A DNA stretch of 64,000 nucleotides, from contig JAEUBA010000072.1 of assembly GCA_018257865.1 (NCBI GenBank), positions 62,001 through 126,000 of the forward strand, read 5' to 3'. The DNA comes from Stereocaulon alpinum. Lineage: Eukaryota > Ascomycota > Lecanoromycetes > Lecanorales > Stereocaulaceae. Below are positions 10,554 to 22,748 of this stretch, one piece after another. Every line of letters starts with the position of its first letter. Position 1 is the stretch's first letter. The position numbers and the translations under genes are program-made. The notes beneath the pieces are model-generated. The model was not told the origin of the DNA. It worked only from the letters and a program-made list of their open reading frames with translations, and did no database searches.

Positions 10554-12713
10554 GATAATTGTGCACAAAGGTGTCGCTTGGACCTGGTTACGTTGGAAGG
10601 GATGTTGCTCTTAATAGCAATGGGAAATGAGAGATAGTTGCGATGTGGTGTGCAATGATAGGCCGGCAGGCCATTCAGAAAGCGAAGAGGGTAGCTTATC
10701 ATAGTTGTTCATATTTATGAGGTAAAGTCGAAGGATTCGAGGGCTTTCTTGTCAGAGACGGGAATCTGGGTAGAGGTGCATCAGGTACCTGGTAGCCTTA
10801 AACGTGTTCCTGAGCCATTGCTTAGAGCACCACTTAGACATCAGGCATCCTGAAAATAGTCTGCGACTGAAGTGTTCGAGGTGGGATGGCTTACGCAGCG
10901 GCATTTCCTGCTAGGCCTTGACAACAAGATTCGCAATGTTGCATTTGCGTTTGACGCATGTAAAGTAAGCGTTGCTGCCCAACCTAGAATGAGGCTTGCA
11001 TATATTCTTTCGACTGCGGCAGAGCACACCCAGGAGTCTTGAAACAATAGAGTGCATGGAGGGACGCGTTCGGGCATTGTTCCCGTCTTGTTGTGGTGTT
11101 CGTCTCACTCGCAGTAGCCGACTTTGATCCATCGCCGCTAGCGTCGAATCTGGGCCACGCTAAGCAGGTTGCATGAGCTGCTCCCTTTACTAGTCCAAGA
11201 CCATTGCTAACATCAGGCTCACGGACAGAAACAGAAAAGTTTGCGAGAGTCATACGAGGACTAGACTTTGACGGTGATACCACAAACGACACGGGAAATC
11301 ATGCCACGTCCGTAATGTTGGCCTTCCGGTCAGGGCTACTTTCTTATATGATGGAATTAAGACTTTGGACCAGCAACGGAGAGATGACATGATGTAGCTT
11401 GTCATGCCTACACTGATGTACCGTATTTCCGTGGAAATGAACTCTTCGCCTAAGATCCTCGACAAATTGTAGGAATGCTTGCAACTTGTCGTTTTGTTAT
11501 CGTAGGACAAACCAAAAATATGTATTGGTTTGCTGCGGCGATTTGGGAAGTTTGGAACCAGAAGGTTGGCCACTAATCGCCCCAATGCAACACTGTACAG
11601 GTGACAGTAGTTTTGAATTCGAGCTCTTCAAGATTTCTTCGATCATTGAAGGCTTGAGCTTAGAGCCAAGTATCTTGCAGGTTCGGGTGTATTTGGCCGC
11701 AGTAGCCTTCGACGTGGCAGCAGAACTACAAAATCGACATTATACGACCAACCCTTACAGACCCACCATATCCTAGTCCAGTATAAAGCGCCCATGATGG
11801 TAGAATGGTGAAGGCTGGAGAAAAAGTGTGTCGTATTTGGCAAGCTTTCAACAAAATACAAACGGAAACGGTAAATGTTTGATGCATTTGCAACAGCAGT
11901 AGTGAGCATGAGAGATGTCGTCAAGTCTGAGAATTAATGCATCAACTAGCATGGTAATGAGCCAGGAACTACTCATAGCAAACGAATGCCGAGTTGACAA
12001 CGGAGCAACGTATTTGAAATCAGAGTTGATCCTTGCATGATACCAACAAGGAACACCCATGTGTATGTGGTAGAGCGGGTAGACTTAGAGCTGGAATTGC
12101 AGGAAATCCAGTCTGATCGAACGTGGGGTTGGCGGTTCCTGGCGCTGGGAGGAATGTAATGCATGCAGGCTGACATCTACTGGAGCATGCGTGACAGATC
12201 ATTGACGCGACGTAGGCGGCGAACGTGGTCGGTTAAGGCATGTGGAAGCCGAGATCAGAGATAATCCCTGAATGTGAAGCTGCGAAATCCAAGTCAGTGG
12301 TGGTCAGAGACCAATCAGAGGTATCACGACTATTGAAGCTGGGTTCAATGGACCTCACAGGAAGGAAACAAGAGGAAATTAGAAATTGGAACTTGGAAGG
12401 AAGGGGGGGGGGGGCCTTGGTGATTTCAATTAGCCAACCCCGCTAGGCCTTATCTGAACACGACATGTGACTCTATTGTGACAGGGATCGAGACCCGTCC
12501 GCCATATGGCAATGGCCCATCATTCATCGTGAGCTACGCTTGATTAGCGATAGTCTATTTATTCTTGATCATTACTTCCGTTGTAACTTTTTCTTAGGGA
12601 GCTAAACCAGACATCATGTATCGTTAAGAGAACTCCATACAACACCGACGTTGCTTGTTATAGCGCCTCGAGCAATACACATCGTCACATATTCATTTAG
12701 CATCCATCATCCA
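10554..12713. other. Gene-poor 2.2-kb interval
   Basis: No ORF here has family similarity or coherent splice structure. A run of about 12 G residues occurs near 12403-12414. No tRNA-like or transposon ends were recognised. Confidence 0.4.
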
Positions 12714-14104
12714 TCATCCACTCCAGCCAGGTGGCCGATAAGGATGATACGTGTCTCCAGGCAATTCAGACGAAGGGTGCCCACCCTGTCCCACCCCCCT
12801 CAGCTCAGCCTGTCTCGGTAACGCAGAATGCCCCGTACCGTGACTTCTCATCAGCTCGGAGCCTCTCGAATCCCTGGACATTCCTACAGTAGGACTGCTG
12901 TGAAGTTCAGAGCTGGGTGGGCCTTGCGGATTTTGTGTTGCCGCAGTGCCAAGAAGAGTGGAGCCACGATAGCTGGGCGGTGCTGTGCTTGGGCTTGTAG
13001 CTGATAGACGCTGAGAGCCTTCGAGCTCATGTTTCCCTGCGTAGGGTGGAGCTTCAACGGCTGCTTTGGTCTCGGAGTATGAGGGTTGTCCGGCCTCGGC
13101 GGCTTGTAGATGGCGTGGGGGAGGATGGTTTCTGCGACTGCGCTTTTTATGGCGCCAGAGAAAGAACGCTATCGTGGCGAGCACGGCCACAAGTACGCCG
13201 ACTGCAGGGCCGACGATGGCGCCGATAGGCTTCTTGGAGCTCGAGGCTGCTGCTATGGGAACTGCGGTATTGCTGGATTGAGAAGTGATTACTGTATTTG
13301 AGGTCCCGCCTTCAGTGACGACCGAGGTAATTATGGATATAATTGGGCTGCTCGAGACTGGTGCAGAGGTACTGCTGCTCGAGGAAGTGCTTGTAGAGGA
13401 TTGGCTGGAAGGCGGAGCGGAGCTTGATGTGGTAGAGCTTTGTGAAGTAACGGTCTGTGGAGTGACGCTTGGAGTGACGCTTGGAGTGACGCTTGGAGTG
13501 ACGCTTGGAGGAGTAACGCTTGGAGGTGGTGTGCTTGGTGTAGTCGCCGCTTTGGAGGAGCTTGGCACTGCCTGCTGGACTGAGGAGCTTGCACTATCCC
13601 TACTGCCACTGCCGCCGCCACCGCCGCCACCGCCGCCGCTGCTACCACCATTATCGGTACCACCACCGGGGCTGCCATCAGGAAACAGCCACTGGAGGGA
13701 AGACAAGTGGAATCTGCTGGTGCTGGTAACGCAGCATCCAGGGTTCGGGCGGTTGGTATCGCAGCAGTAGCTGCCCGATTCGCACTGAAGGACGGCTTCA
13801 TCTCCAGAGGCAGTTAGACCTGCAATCCGGTCAGCTTGTAGATTCCTTCCATTTATGGCTTGGAGGTGACCTAGGACATACCATAGGTGCATATTTGTGG
13901 ACAGCTAGACGACTGCCAGGTCTTGTCAGTACAGGTATAGCGGCCATAATATTGCTGGTTTGCAAGTGAACAGAGGCCATTGCTTTCGCAATTCCAATTG
14001 AGAGGGCAACATGGACCATCACCACTCGTGTTGCATGGAATGTCACCAGCGGTGGCAAGATCACCGTTTGGGTAGTAGCAGGACGAGAAGCTGGACGCGG
14101 GCAT
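12714..14104 (-). CDS. Cysteine-rich surface protein with Ser/Thr stalk and one TM helix
   Basis: Two exons (14104-13882 and 13819-12714; 62-nt intron, GTATGT donor) encode 442 residues. The N-terminal 110 residues contain paired cysteines (PCCPLNWNCESNGLC, SYCCDTNRPNPGCC). A Gly run and a long Ser/Thr/Pro stalk follow, then a membrane helix (IGAIVGPAVGVLVAVLATIA, about residue 285) with a basic stop-transfer KKRSRR. The cytoplasmic tail is Pro/Ser/Gly-rich with PPSYRGS and PPYAG motifs that could recruit WW or arrestin-type partners. No classical signal peptide precedes the cysteines, as I recall for other fungal proteins of this architecture. It resembles cell-wall sensors (Wsc/Mid2-like) in layout only. 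A related gene is at 24.0-25.1 kb. Confidence 0.75.
13459..13506. repeat. 12-bp coding tandem repeat (4 copies, SVTP units)
   Basis: Four identical 12-bp units (GGAGTGACGCTT on the plus strand) encode SVTP repeats in the Ser/Thr stalk of the surface protein on the minus strand. Repeat number is likely to vary between strains because units are identical; that is an inference. Confidence 0.85.
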
Positions 14105-15151
14105 GGTAGAGGTATGTTAGTTGCTCCTCAAGCGTCAAAGATAAAATGGGGACGAGTATCAAGGTTGGCAGAATGACAGAATGAGGGGCAATAGAGGGGA
14201 GCGAATGAGGCTGAGGGATTGGTTGTGGTACAGTATCTTTGCTGGAAGGAGGCCGATATTCCGGCTGATAACCACCTTGGGCGACGCCCAGAGTACATGG
14301 CACATCATCACTGGGTCGGTAGCCTCATGCAAGCACGTAGCACTCAAGAAAGGAAACAATGATAGCTCAACTCATCCCACGTCTGTATGTAATCCATGAC
14401 ATCTTAATCAGCCACCCCATGCTCTCTCTGCATGCTCAGATAGGTAGTACGAAAGGGTAGGTACTTGTACCAGCGTGGGGGCGAATGCAATGAAGATGGT
14501 GGGTTTAGTGATGAGCAAGAAGGGAAGCTCTGAAAGTTTCCGTCATGAAAGCTCGTTCCAGTCGAAGTGGCTTGCTAAGCGCATCCTTCCCGCCAATCAC
14601 TTCCGAGCTTGACCGCGCTAAGATACGCCAAGATAAGCCAAACGATGACGGTATAAATTTGTTTCTAAGCGACAATACTCAAGATCTTCAGCTTCCCCAA
14701 GCCTCTACCTCACAAACCCGTTTACTTTGGGCAACTGGTACATCATATATCAGCTTCCAGAATGTCATCAATGGCATGCTATACGCAGCTGTTGGATGCT
14801 TTGGTTTCTGACATCATCCCAAGTTGACCAAGTACAGGAGTGGTCGATCCCCACAAGCACTGATGAATGCAAAGGAATTTTTCTATATCTGTAATACAAG
14901 GTCATCAAGTGCTAAGGAGAATTCCTCTTGACCGTACATACTTTTTCTAAGAAAAGTCTACGATCTCGCTTCTCAAGACTTTGTCCCCTAAGATAATTCC
15001 CATGTTGCAACTACTGGCCCGTCCGTTTTCCGCTGAAGCATAAGGGTCTCTGGAGCATGTATCATAGGGTCTCCACAATATCATTGCCTGACTCAGAATC
15101 TGGCTTCAAGTGTGCGATGGTCATTACTTATCAGCGACTGACATTTCCGTC
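14105..15151. other. Intergenic, nothing recognised
   Basis: Contains the promoter of the upstream surface-protein gene (its start is at 14104) and the 3' flank of the RING gene. The only frames longer than 60 codons look non-coding. Confidence 0.4.
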
Positions 15152-16477
15152 CTAAGGGCCACCGTCAAGCTCTGCAAGCACCTGCAAGGCACTGAGGACC
15201 GCCGCCCGTACGGCAGGATCGAAGTCTGACGTTGAGGTTGCCCTTGGTACATGTGCTAGTGAGACTCTGGCTTCGGGAATAGTCGAAGCTAGGATCTGCC
15301 TCTTGCGGAAATCGAGCTGTCCTGCTGCTCTGATGGCTGCTTCCATACGTGAAGGTAGCTGTTCCAGAGCTCTTGATCGCATGGAGGACCCGGCTTCTGT
15401 CCATGGATCTGAATTTCCTTGGAATAACATTATCTCTCCAGACCGAGTGGTAGCAAAATCAAAGTCCGGAATCCCCACTCCTGGCCTCGCTCTGAACCAC
15501 TCCACCATTGGGAAGATTTCTCCAGCTATTCCCTCACGTTGTTGATGCAATCTGCCCATCTGTGTTTCGGCATTCAAGCCTAGTGGATACTCCTCTGTGA
15601 TTCGGTCTCCGTGTTCACGCAGTCGTCTCCTCCAACCATCAGCGTGTAATACGAAATAGGTCTCCCTAGGCTCCAGGTCTGCCTCTGGGCCCCAAAGTTG
15701 CTCTTCGTCCAACACCACATCATCGTCTATTTCGGATATTGCGCGATTAACCACAAGCTCAGTATGCAGCTTTGGAAACGTCCTCAATACTCGCCCGGCT
15801 ATGGAAGCACCCTCCGCCCGCAAGCGCAGGAACTTCTCGAGGCTGTCGATCTCGAGCACCCGTCTTGCTACCGGTAGCCGCGATCCCGAGTGGAGATAGT
15901 CCGATCGCTCGACCGTGCGTACGATTGCTTCGCAAAAACGAAGCCATAATCGTCGATCCTGCTCGTTTTGAACTCGCTGAACCTGTCCTTGTCCGCGATC
16001 TTGTTCCTGATTGCGCTCATCGTTGATTTCCATTACTTCTACGAATCGCATTGCTTCTAGATCCTCAGTCACTTCTTCGGGGCTAGCCGCTCCAGGCCCC
16101 CGAACCATCTCACGCGTCCTGGCTAGCTGATCGGGCCTCAGACGTGGCCGCTGGACCTCGTTTGGTATTACGGAAAATGCATCAAGCTCAACCATCTCGT
16201 CCGCATTACCGTGATGCATGTCGTTGATAACGGCCTTACGACACAAGGGGCAGTTGTTTCGGCTCTTTCGTGAAAGGGGTGACAGCCACCTTAGGATGCA
16301 GGAGCTTCCAAATATATGGTCGCAGGGCAACTTAATAGGCATCTCAGGCTTCTTGCCCGAGAGAAAGGGTTCGTGACAGATGTAACATTTTATGTTACCC
16401 TCTAAGTCGCTTGAGAGGGGTTGTTTGGTATTGTTGAGGAGTCGTTCTAATTGATGATTGATGAAATCATTGCTCAT
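15152..16477 (-). CDS. RING-finger protein with variant zinc ligand
   Basis: A single exon encodes 441 residues from the ATG at 16477. The frame stays open to 16927 upstream, but that part lacks similarity and the RING follows directly after MSNDFINHQLERLL. The RING has Cys31, Cys34, Cys52, His54, Cys60, Cys76 and Cys79 in normal spacing (CYIC...LPCDHIFGSSC...CPLC). The fifth ligand, normally His or Cys, is Gly57. This CxHxFG form is a variant that I believe recurs in fungal RING proteins. The rest is charged and helical, with no second domain recognised. E3 ubiquitin ligase activity is plausible but not demonstrated. Confidence 0.75.
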   Translation of the reverse strand: MSNDFINHQLERLLNNTKQPLSSDLEGNIKCYICHEPFLSGKKPEMPIKLPCDHIFGSSCILRWLSPLSRKSRNNCPLCRKAVINDMHHGNADEMVELDAFSVIPNEVQRPRLRPDQLARTREMVRGPGAASPEEVTEDLEAMRFVEVMEINDERNQEQDRGQGQVQRVQNEQDRRLWLRFCEAIVRTVERSDYLHSGSRLPVARRVLEIDSLEKFLRLRAEGASIAGRVLRTFPKLHTELVVNRAISEIDDDVVLDEEQLWGPEADLEPRETYFVLHADGWRRRLREHGDRITEEYPLGLNAETQMGRLHQQREGIAGEIFPMVEWFRARPGVGIPDFDFATTRSGEIMLFQGNSDPWTEAGSSMRSRALEQLPSRMEAAIRAAGQLDFRKRQILASTIPEARVSLAHVPRATSTSDFDPAVRAAVLSALQVLAELDGGP

Positions 16478-18608
16478 CCCTGCGGTGGTGTGTAATATCG
16501 AGCTTTGGTCTCTTGTCCCTATGTGGCGTGATATTGAGCTTGCTGAGAATAGAGTGTGTAGGACGTGGGTAGCCCGTGCTAAAGCTGAGATGGTTGGAGG
16601 GAGACCCAGAATCTCCATCCCATGCTCGAGCTCAACACATCCGACCATACCCTTGTCGTATCGTGTCGAGTGTTGTCGTGGTACTGGGACTGATACCGCG
16701 CCAAAAGCCAAGTGAAGTCTCATTGTCGTGTCGCCAATACCAACAGGGGCAAACACCCAGTCTTTTGTTTGTTCACACTTCCAACGAGCAGCTTGCATTG
16801 GCAGAAAAGCTAACGAAAACAATGAAACGAATGCTTCGTCTGACCAGTTCCAGCCCTCCGAGCAGAACAGTGCAACTCCAGTACATGGCCCCATTTCGGA
16901 CGATACGTCGCTCCCGACTTCAAACAACTACGATACAAGAACTACAAAACAGGCGCAGACTCAAACAAAGAACCATAGACAATAAATAAAAGTGTTAGTA
17001 CGAATTACACGAACGATAGCCACGTATGAAGATCGCGATACACAGTCCGACTGTAGGACAGCTAGTCGTGGCTCATAGCCGTCTCTATATAGGTGGAAGG
17101 CGAGGTCTGTAGCGACTGGCGAAACACAATAGAGAAATTGATATAACAAAGATGTGTTGACGGCGCTTGGATGCACAAGCCGTGTAAAGCGTCTCACAAC
17201 ACTTGGTTTGACAATGAAACAATGGAATAACGGAAGAATAACGCTATGCAATTCGTTGATTGCATTGCGGCAATGCACCCACCCACTAAAAGCTATGTCT
17301 CTACGTAGAGTGACATATCGCAGTGTGCTAAGACATTGGATGGATTGCTAAACGGTCATCCGAATCAATTCATCAGAATTGCCATGGAAAAGATACAGTA
17401 GGTTGGTTGACATCTCTGCTCAACGATCACAAATCATTCTTGATAGCAGGCTCCTCGAATCTCCTCATCTTGAACGTGTCTTACATGACACGTTTTGGAA
17501 TGATTCAGGGAAAGGAGAGTGTGATTGCTTTTTGAGGACTTCTGACTTGATCGACTCTACTTGCATGGCGAAAGCTTATATCAACACATGCAAAGCATTC
17601 TTCCGGAGCCATTCTTAAGTCATTTTCGCATTGATACGAAATGCAAACAACATGGTGCGTTCATCTCACGCTACTTGTGGAAATACTTATGCCATCATCA
17701 GTATTGCCGATATGAATCGTGACTTGAAGGGCTCGAAGGACATTTGTGGGTGTCGAAGGTTCGATATCGCGTAAATGCTGCTCGGGAAACCGAAGCTTTT
17801 GGCCATTGTAGAGTATTTTTAATTAGAATGGAGTCAAGGGAAAGATGATCATGATCGCTCATTGATTTCTATGCTCCTAAGGTTGAATCTTGAGAGCTGA
17901 AACACATGTCGTGGATCGCGCTTGAGTGGGGACGGCTGTCCAATGAAGATCCGTAGGTGGTGCATAGTCATTGAGCAGACATTCCATTCTCTAAGATGAA
18001 TTCTGCGCGACGATGGTGCGTCTTGGAATACGAAACCACTACATTTCCGCAGGCAAGTTTTCCCGTAGTGGTAATGAGACTGAAAGTCGCGGGCGAATCG
18101 CTTGCTTGATTTGGGCTTGTGATCCAGCATTTTATTCTCCAATTTGGTGGATTATAGAGTGTAGGATAAGGTCAATTCACCGTGGGGCAAGTCGCTCCTG
18201 CATTTTACTTGACACAAGAGGAAACAATAACGCTAAGGCGATCTGGACGCTAGCTGCGCCACCACGCGTCAATCGCGGCTAAATTGCAATTCCGATCCCT
18301 GCTTCTTTCTCTCTACGAATGTAGCGCACAACCCTTCCTTGCTTGATCTTCAGAACAGAAGGACGACGACGCTAAGGATTTTCAGTAACACTCGTCTAAA
18401 TTGGGGGAGTCGTAGATATACCGGTGCGCGACTGAATCGTCCCTGGTCACACCAACCTACAGAGGCCATGCTGGGCTAAAAGATCCCTGCGGTGTTCTCC
18501 TGCCGCTCTTGGTCACTTACAATATCACGTGGAGCCATCGTTCAGACTAGTCGAAAAATTAACTAGCTTGATCTCGTGTGGATAGGGTCGTTGACAGAAG
18601 CCGCTATC
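16478..18608. other. Gene-poor 2.1-kb interval
   Basis: Divergent space between the RING gene and TAF6. No ORF has family similarity, and I see no inverted-repeat ends or RNA genes. Confidence 0.4.
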
Positions 18609-20047
18609 ATGTCAGTCTGGAATCCTGACAATGTTAAAGACGTGGCCGAGTCACTTGGTATCGCCTCACTGAGCGATGACGTTCAGCAGGCTTTTTGTTC
18701 AGACATCGAGTTCCGAGTGTCGCAAGTTCTAGAGGAAGGTCTCAAGTTCATGCGGCATAGTAAACGGTCAACTCTTACCACGCAGGACATAGCTCAGGCA
18801 CTACGGGCTTTGAATGTTGAACCCTTATATGGCTACGAATCAACCAGGCCATTACGATTCGGAGAAGCTTCCATAGGGCCTGGTCAGCCGCTCTATTACG
18901 TAGAAGATGAGGAAGTGGACTTCGAGAAGCTCATCAATGCGCCTCTACCAAAAGTCCCAAGGGAGATATCCTTCACCGGTATGCATAAAGTGTCTTTGAG
19001 ACTTGGAATGTGACTAAGATCAGGCAGCACACTGGCTGGCTATCGAGGGTGTCCAACCTTCAATACCCCAGAATCCAACAACTGCAGAGTCGAGGAATCA
19101 AGAATTAGTGCCCAAAGGAACTAGCGCGAATCCTCATCTGGCAGCCATGAGCGGAAACGACAATGTCACCGTAAAGCCTCTAGTCAAGCACGTTCTTTCG
19201 AAAGAGCTGCAGCTGTACTTCGAAAGCATATGCAGTGCACTAGTCGATGAATCCAACAATGAATATAGGCTAGCAGCACTGGCCAGCATACGGAGCGATC
19301 CAGGCCTTCACCAACTCGTACCTTACTTCGTTCAATTCATCGCCGAAAAGGTTACGCACAACCTCAGGAATCTATTCGTCCTCACGCAGATGATGCACCT
19401 TACATCGGCCATGCTTGACAACAAAAATCTTTATGTTGATCCTTATGTAAGCTGACCAGTGGATGTGTAGAGTGCCTACGTATACTGACCCCATGTGTTA
19501 GATCGCCCCGCTAGTCCCACCAATACTGACTTGTCTCGTCGGCCGACATCTTGGCCGGGATGGAGACGCTCTTGCCCACTACCCACTTCGCCGTCTCGCC
19601 GCCTCTGTTATCTCCGCCGTAACTCGAAAATACAGCAAATCATCTCACATGCTGAAACCGCGCCTCGCTCGCACCTGTCTCAAGCACTTCCTCGATCCCT
19701 CGAAGCCTCTAGGTACTAACTTTGGCGGGATCATTGGGCTACAAGCTATTGGAGGCGTGGAGATCGTCCGAGCGCTCATAGTGCCGAACTTGAAGGAGTA
19801 TGGAAGTATGATGAGCGAAGTCCTTGATGATGAGAACAGGAAGGTTGAGGGGGATATGGTTGTGGGGGCTTTGGTGGAGGCGCTACTGTCTTTAGAAGCA
19901 GATACCGTAGGTGCTGTCAATGGTATGGCCAATGGCCATGCTGGGGAGATGAAAAATACGGTTGCTGAGAAGGTTGGAAATCTGTTTGCGGAGAAGGTGA
20001 TGGAGACAGGGAATCCGAAATTGGTGAAGGCGATTTTGGAATGCTAA
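18609..20047 (+). CDS. TAF6: TFIID/SAGA subunit TAF6
   Basis: TAF6 pairs with TAF9 through histone folds in TFIID and SAGA and supports RNA polymerase II initiation. Three exons (18609-18978, 19028-19446, 19502-20047), with 49- and 55-nt introns, encode 444 residues. The histone fold covers about residues 3-70 (NVKDVAESLGIASLSDDVQQ onward, then RSTLTTQDIAQALRALNVEP). A linker with the family motif PLYGYES and a HEAT-like C-terminal domain follow (ELQLYFESICSAL; NFGGIIGLQAIGG). The first in-frame ATG is at 18609. It lies in tandem upstream of hapX. Confidence 0.94.
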
Positions 20048-20344
20048 GCCTCTCATTATGACCAGGCTACGCTGACTTTATTGATTGGACCGGCAAGGGG
20101 CGTTAGGCGTGGCTTTTATCTTGCATATCACAAGAATATGCATTCCATAAGGTAGGATATTGCATTTACAGGATACAAGATCTTCATATCACTGGCGTTA
20201 GACAATATACCTGTAGACTTCGCACTCACCCAACTGCTAGGCCTTGACTGAAGACAGGTATTCTACCACGTAGAGAACGAGATCGCTTTAAAGTCTTCTG
20301 TTACAACGTTGTCCGTACATGGATTCTGAAAACTACCTTACGTT

Positions 20345-20419
20345 GATTGGCTCCAAATCTAAAGAGGGCGATGTCGGAATGCCAAGACTTGGTCCCAATC
20401 TTATCAGATCCTGCGATAA
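20345..20419. promoter_or_regulatory. Putative iron-responsive control region of hapX (SreA-like GATA site, CCAAT boxes)
   Basis: TTATCAGAT at 20401-20409 is the exact reverse complement of ATCTGATAA, matching the fungal SreA consensus ATCWGATAA. A second GATAA lies at 20415-20419. A CCAAT box at 20395-20399 abuts the site, and ATTGG (CCAAT inverted) is at 20346-20350. In Aspergillus, SreA represses hapX when iron is plentiful and the CCAAT-binding complex partners HapX. The site is 125-133 bp before the hapX ATG. Use in vivo is inferred. Confidence 0.6.
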
Positions 20420-20533
20420 CTCTGTAATCGGACCCCACTCACGTAATCGTATGTACTATTCATATCCTCAAGATTCAGGCTGACGACAGTGGTCCTCCAC
20501 TCATAGCGCGTCCAGGAACCACCACAGCTCTCA

Positions 20534-22078
20534 ATGATGCATCCATACGCTGTGGCTCCCTCGCCAGGGAGTTCTGTCCCCTCCCCGACCACAACCGCCT
20601 CACCCCAAGCCCTGACTCCAGCAACATCCTCCAACATGAATAAGCCTCTAGCACCCATGCCCGGCTCAGGCAATGTTCCACCAATATCAATAAACAAACA
20701 CTGGGTACTGCCTCCAAAGCCGAGGCCAGGCCGGAAGCCCGCAGTCGATACGCCACCTACGAAACGTAAGGCACAGAATAGGGAGGCGCAGCGGGCCTTC
20801 AGAGAACGCAGGGCAGCCAAGGTGGGAGAGCTTGAGGAGGAGATGAAAAAGATGGAAGAGGAAGATCGGAGAGAGCAGGAAGGCTTGAGGGCGAAGATTG
20901 AACAATTGGAGGGCGAGGTGGAGGAATACTCTCGTATGGTTGTGTCGTGGTCAGAGAGATGCCGGGAGATGGAGATGACATGTGCAAGGGAAAGGCAGCT
21001 ACGACAGAATGCGGAAACGGAGGTTGGGATATTGAGGAAGGGCATGATGAATGGTACTGAGGCTGTTGCCTTGCCGCCCAGACGACCCGCTCAAAATCGA
21101 TACGTAGAAGATCAGGCTGCGAAGGAGGAAGAAGACCAGGGTTCGGCTGCGGAATATGCGGACGGATGTGGGAATTGCAGTAAGGATACGCGCTGTGCGT
21201 GTGTGGAAGACGCTTTTGAGATGGGTGGTATGGCTGCCGAGGACCCGACCAGCTCAACATTCAAACGACCACACTCGCCTCTGTCCACCTCCGACAACAA
21301 ACGCGCACGCCAGAACTCCAACTTTAATGATGGTATAGAGATCGACTTCACATCACAATTCGCAACGTCTCGTCCTCCTAACCTCACGACGGCAGCATCA
21401 TCCTCTTCTATACCAGCAATGGCACCTTTAGATCCGTGTGGCTTCTGCGTAAGTGGCGGCATTTGCATATGTGCCGAGCTGTCTAAGGACAACGACCTTA
21501 AGCCTCCGCCGTCCCTATTCTCAACACCAAGCCAAGCGTCTAGTAACGGCGTTCCAAACTCGGACCTCTGCGTCAAAGGACCAGGCACTTGCGCGCAATG
21601 TCTATCGGATCCGAGAAGCGAATCCTTCTGCAGATCGGTCGCTGCTGCTCGCCTCTCTGCCCATGGTGATTCCACTCATACAAATGGGGCCGTTTCTCTT
21701 CCAATACCACAAAGTAACGGTGTATCGGAGGGTACCATACCATGTGCCGAGGCCTTCACAACACTAAGTCGTCACCCAGGCTTCGATCAGGCCACCTCCG
21801 AAATGTCCACATGGGTGCCGCAGCTCGCGGCCAATAGAAAACTGGCCACCAGGCCCGACAGGACGGCTTATGACATCGAAGCAGCAAGTGTGATGAGTGT
21901 GCTGAAATACTTTGATCGAAGATTCGCCCCGGAGAAAGCCCAGGCAGAAGAAACCAACGGAGCACCATCAATAGGACATAATAGGATCGTCTTACCCACG
22001 CGAAGTAGTGGTGCAGCAGCTGATGCAGACCCAAAGAGCTGGATTGCTTATGAACCTAGTCAAAGGTCTGGAAAATGA
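20534..22078 (+). CDS. hapX: bZIP iron regulator HapX
   Basis: HapX binds the CCAAT-binding complex and DNA and switches between repressing iron-consuming genes in starvation and activating iron storage in excess. The uninterrupted frame encodes 514 residues. The Hap4-like CBC-binding motif is KHWVLPPKPRPGRKP (55-69). The basic region RKAQNREAQRAFRERRAAK (78-96) leads into a charged coiled coil to about 170. Cysteine-rich regions that sense iron, probably via [2Fe-2S], are at 212-223 (CGNC...CAC), 302-313 (CGFC...CIC) and 346-366 (CVKGPGTCAQC...C), with one further cysteine near 409. Order and length match Aspergillus HapX (491). The gene may be repressed by SreA through the site upstream. 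A 5' UTR intron cannot be ruled out. Confidence 0.95.
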   Translation: MMHPYAVAPSPGSSVPSPTTTASPQALTPATSSNMNKPLAPMPGSGNVPPISINKHWVLPPKPRPGRKPAVDTPPTKRKAQNREAQRAFRERRAAKVGELEEEMKKMEEEDRREQEGLRAKIEQLEGEVEEYSRMVVSWSERCREMEMTCARERQLRQNAETEVGILRKGMMNGTEAVALPPRRPAQNRYVEDQAAKEEEDQGSAAEYADGCGNCSKDTRCACVEDAFEMGGMAAEDPTSSTFKRPHSPLSTSDNKRARQNSNFNDGIEIDFTSQFATSRPPNLTTAASSSSIPAMAPLDPCGFCVSGGICICAELSKDNDLKPPPSLFSTPSQASSNGVPNSDLCVKGPGTCAQCLSDPRSESFCRSVAAARLSAHGDSTHTNGAVSLPIPQSNGVSEGTIPCAEAFTTLSRHPGFDQATSEMSTWVPQLAANRKLATRPDRTAYDIEAASVMSVLKYFDRRFAPEKAQAEETNGAPSIGHNRIVLPTRSSGAAADADPKSWIAYEPSQRSGK

Positions 22079-22748
22079 GATAGTTCAATCACTACGAACT
22101 ATTGGCATGTACAGTACTCTGCAATCCCGACTGCACGAACTACAAGCTTTGCGAATGAAGAGACGACAGTGAAGGAATAGGCATAAACGGTGCCTTCTCT
22201 GAGCTAGGACGCTTCACTTCTAGCTCTACGCTCCTCGTAAAGTCTGAAGACAGAGCCACTTAGCAGCTCGTAGTATAGTCAGGGTATGATATACACTTCT
22301 CCCTCTCAGTAACCAGAAGCCCTATCCCTTCCAATGGCAATACTACAACCTCCATGCGCCAGTGACGAAAGTATCCCAAGTCCATACTTAGTATACTCAT
22401 ATAAGACCATCTGTGTACATCTGTGCTCTATTCAGTGATGACAGAAACGTTTTAGGCAGTGTGGAAAGTGTATTCACAACCATCACAAATAATCTCCAAA
22501 ACATATCACAAAATACAATACAAGCGATCATAAAGTACGATAATACGTAGTGAATCTCCACTCTCTCTCATCCCTCCAAACTCTCCCCCCAGCCCAACTC
22601 GTCCCAACCCCCACCCCCGAAAACCCCCACTAAAACCCTCGAAGCTTCCCCAAAAACCCCCAACCCACTCCCCTCACCCCACCTCATCTTCCTCCAAACC
22701 CCAAAACCCTTCACCACCCTGCTCTTACTTCACCACCCACAACGCACC
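22079..22748. other. Intergenic, hapX 3' flank and next promoter
   Basis: No gene seen. The last 180 bases are strongly C-rich on the plus strand, a promoter-like pyrimidine tract just before the next ATG. Confidence 0.4.

Noticed and set aside
12403..12414. G12 run as possible quadruplex
   Set aside because: A single uninterrupted run; a lone homopolymer needs no special structure and may be a sequencing artefact.
15303..16026. Long plus-strand frames opposite the RING gene
   Set aside because: Shadows of the RING coding strand.
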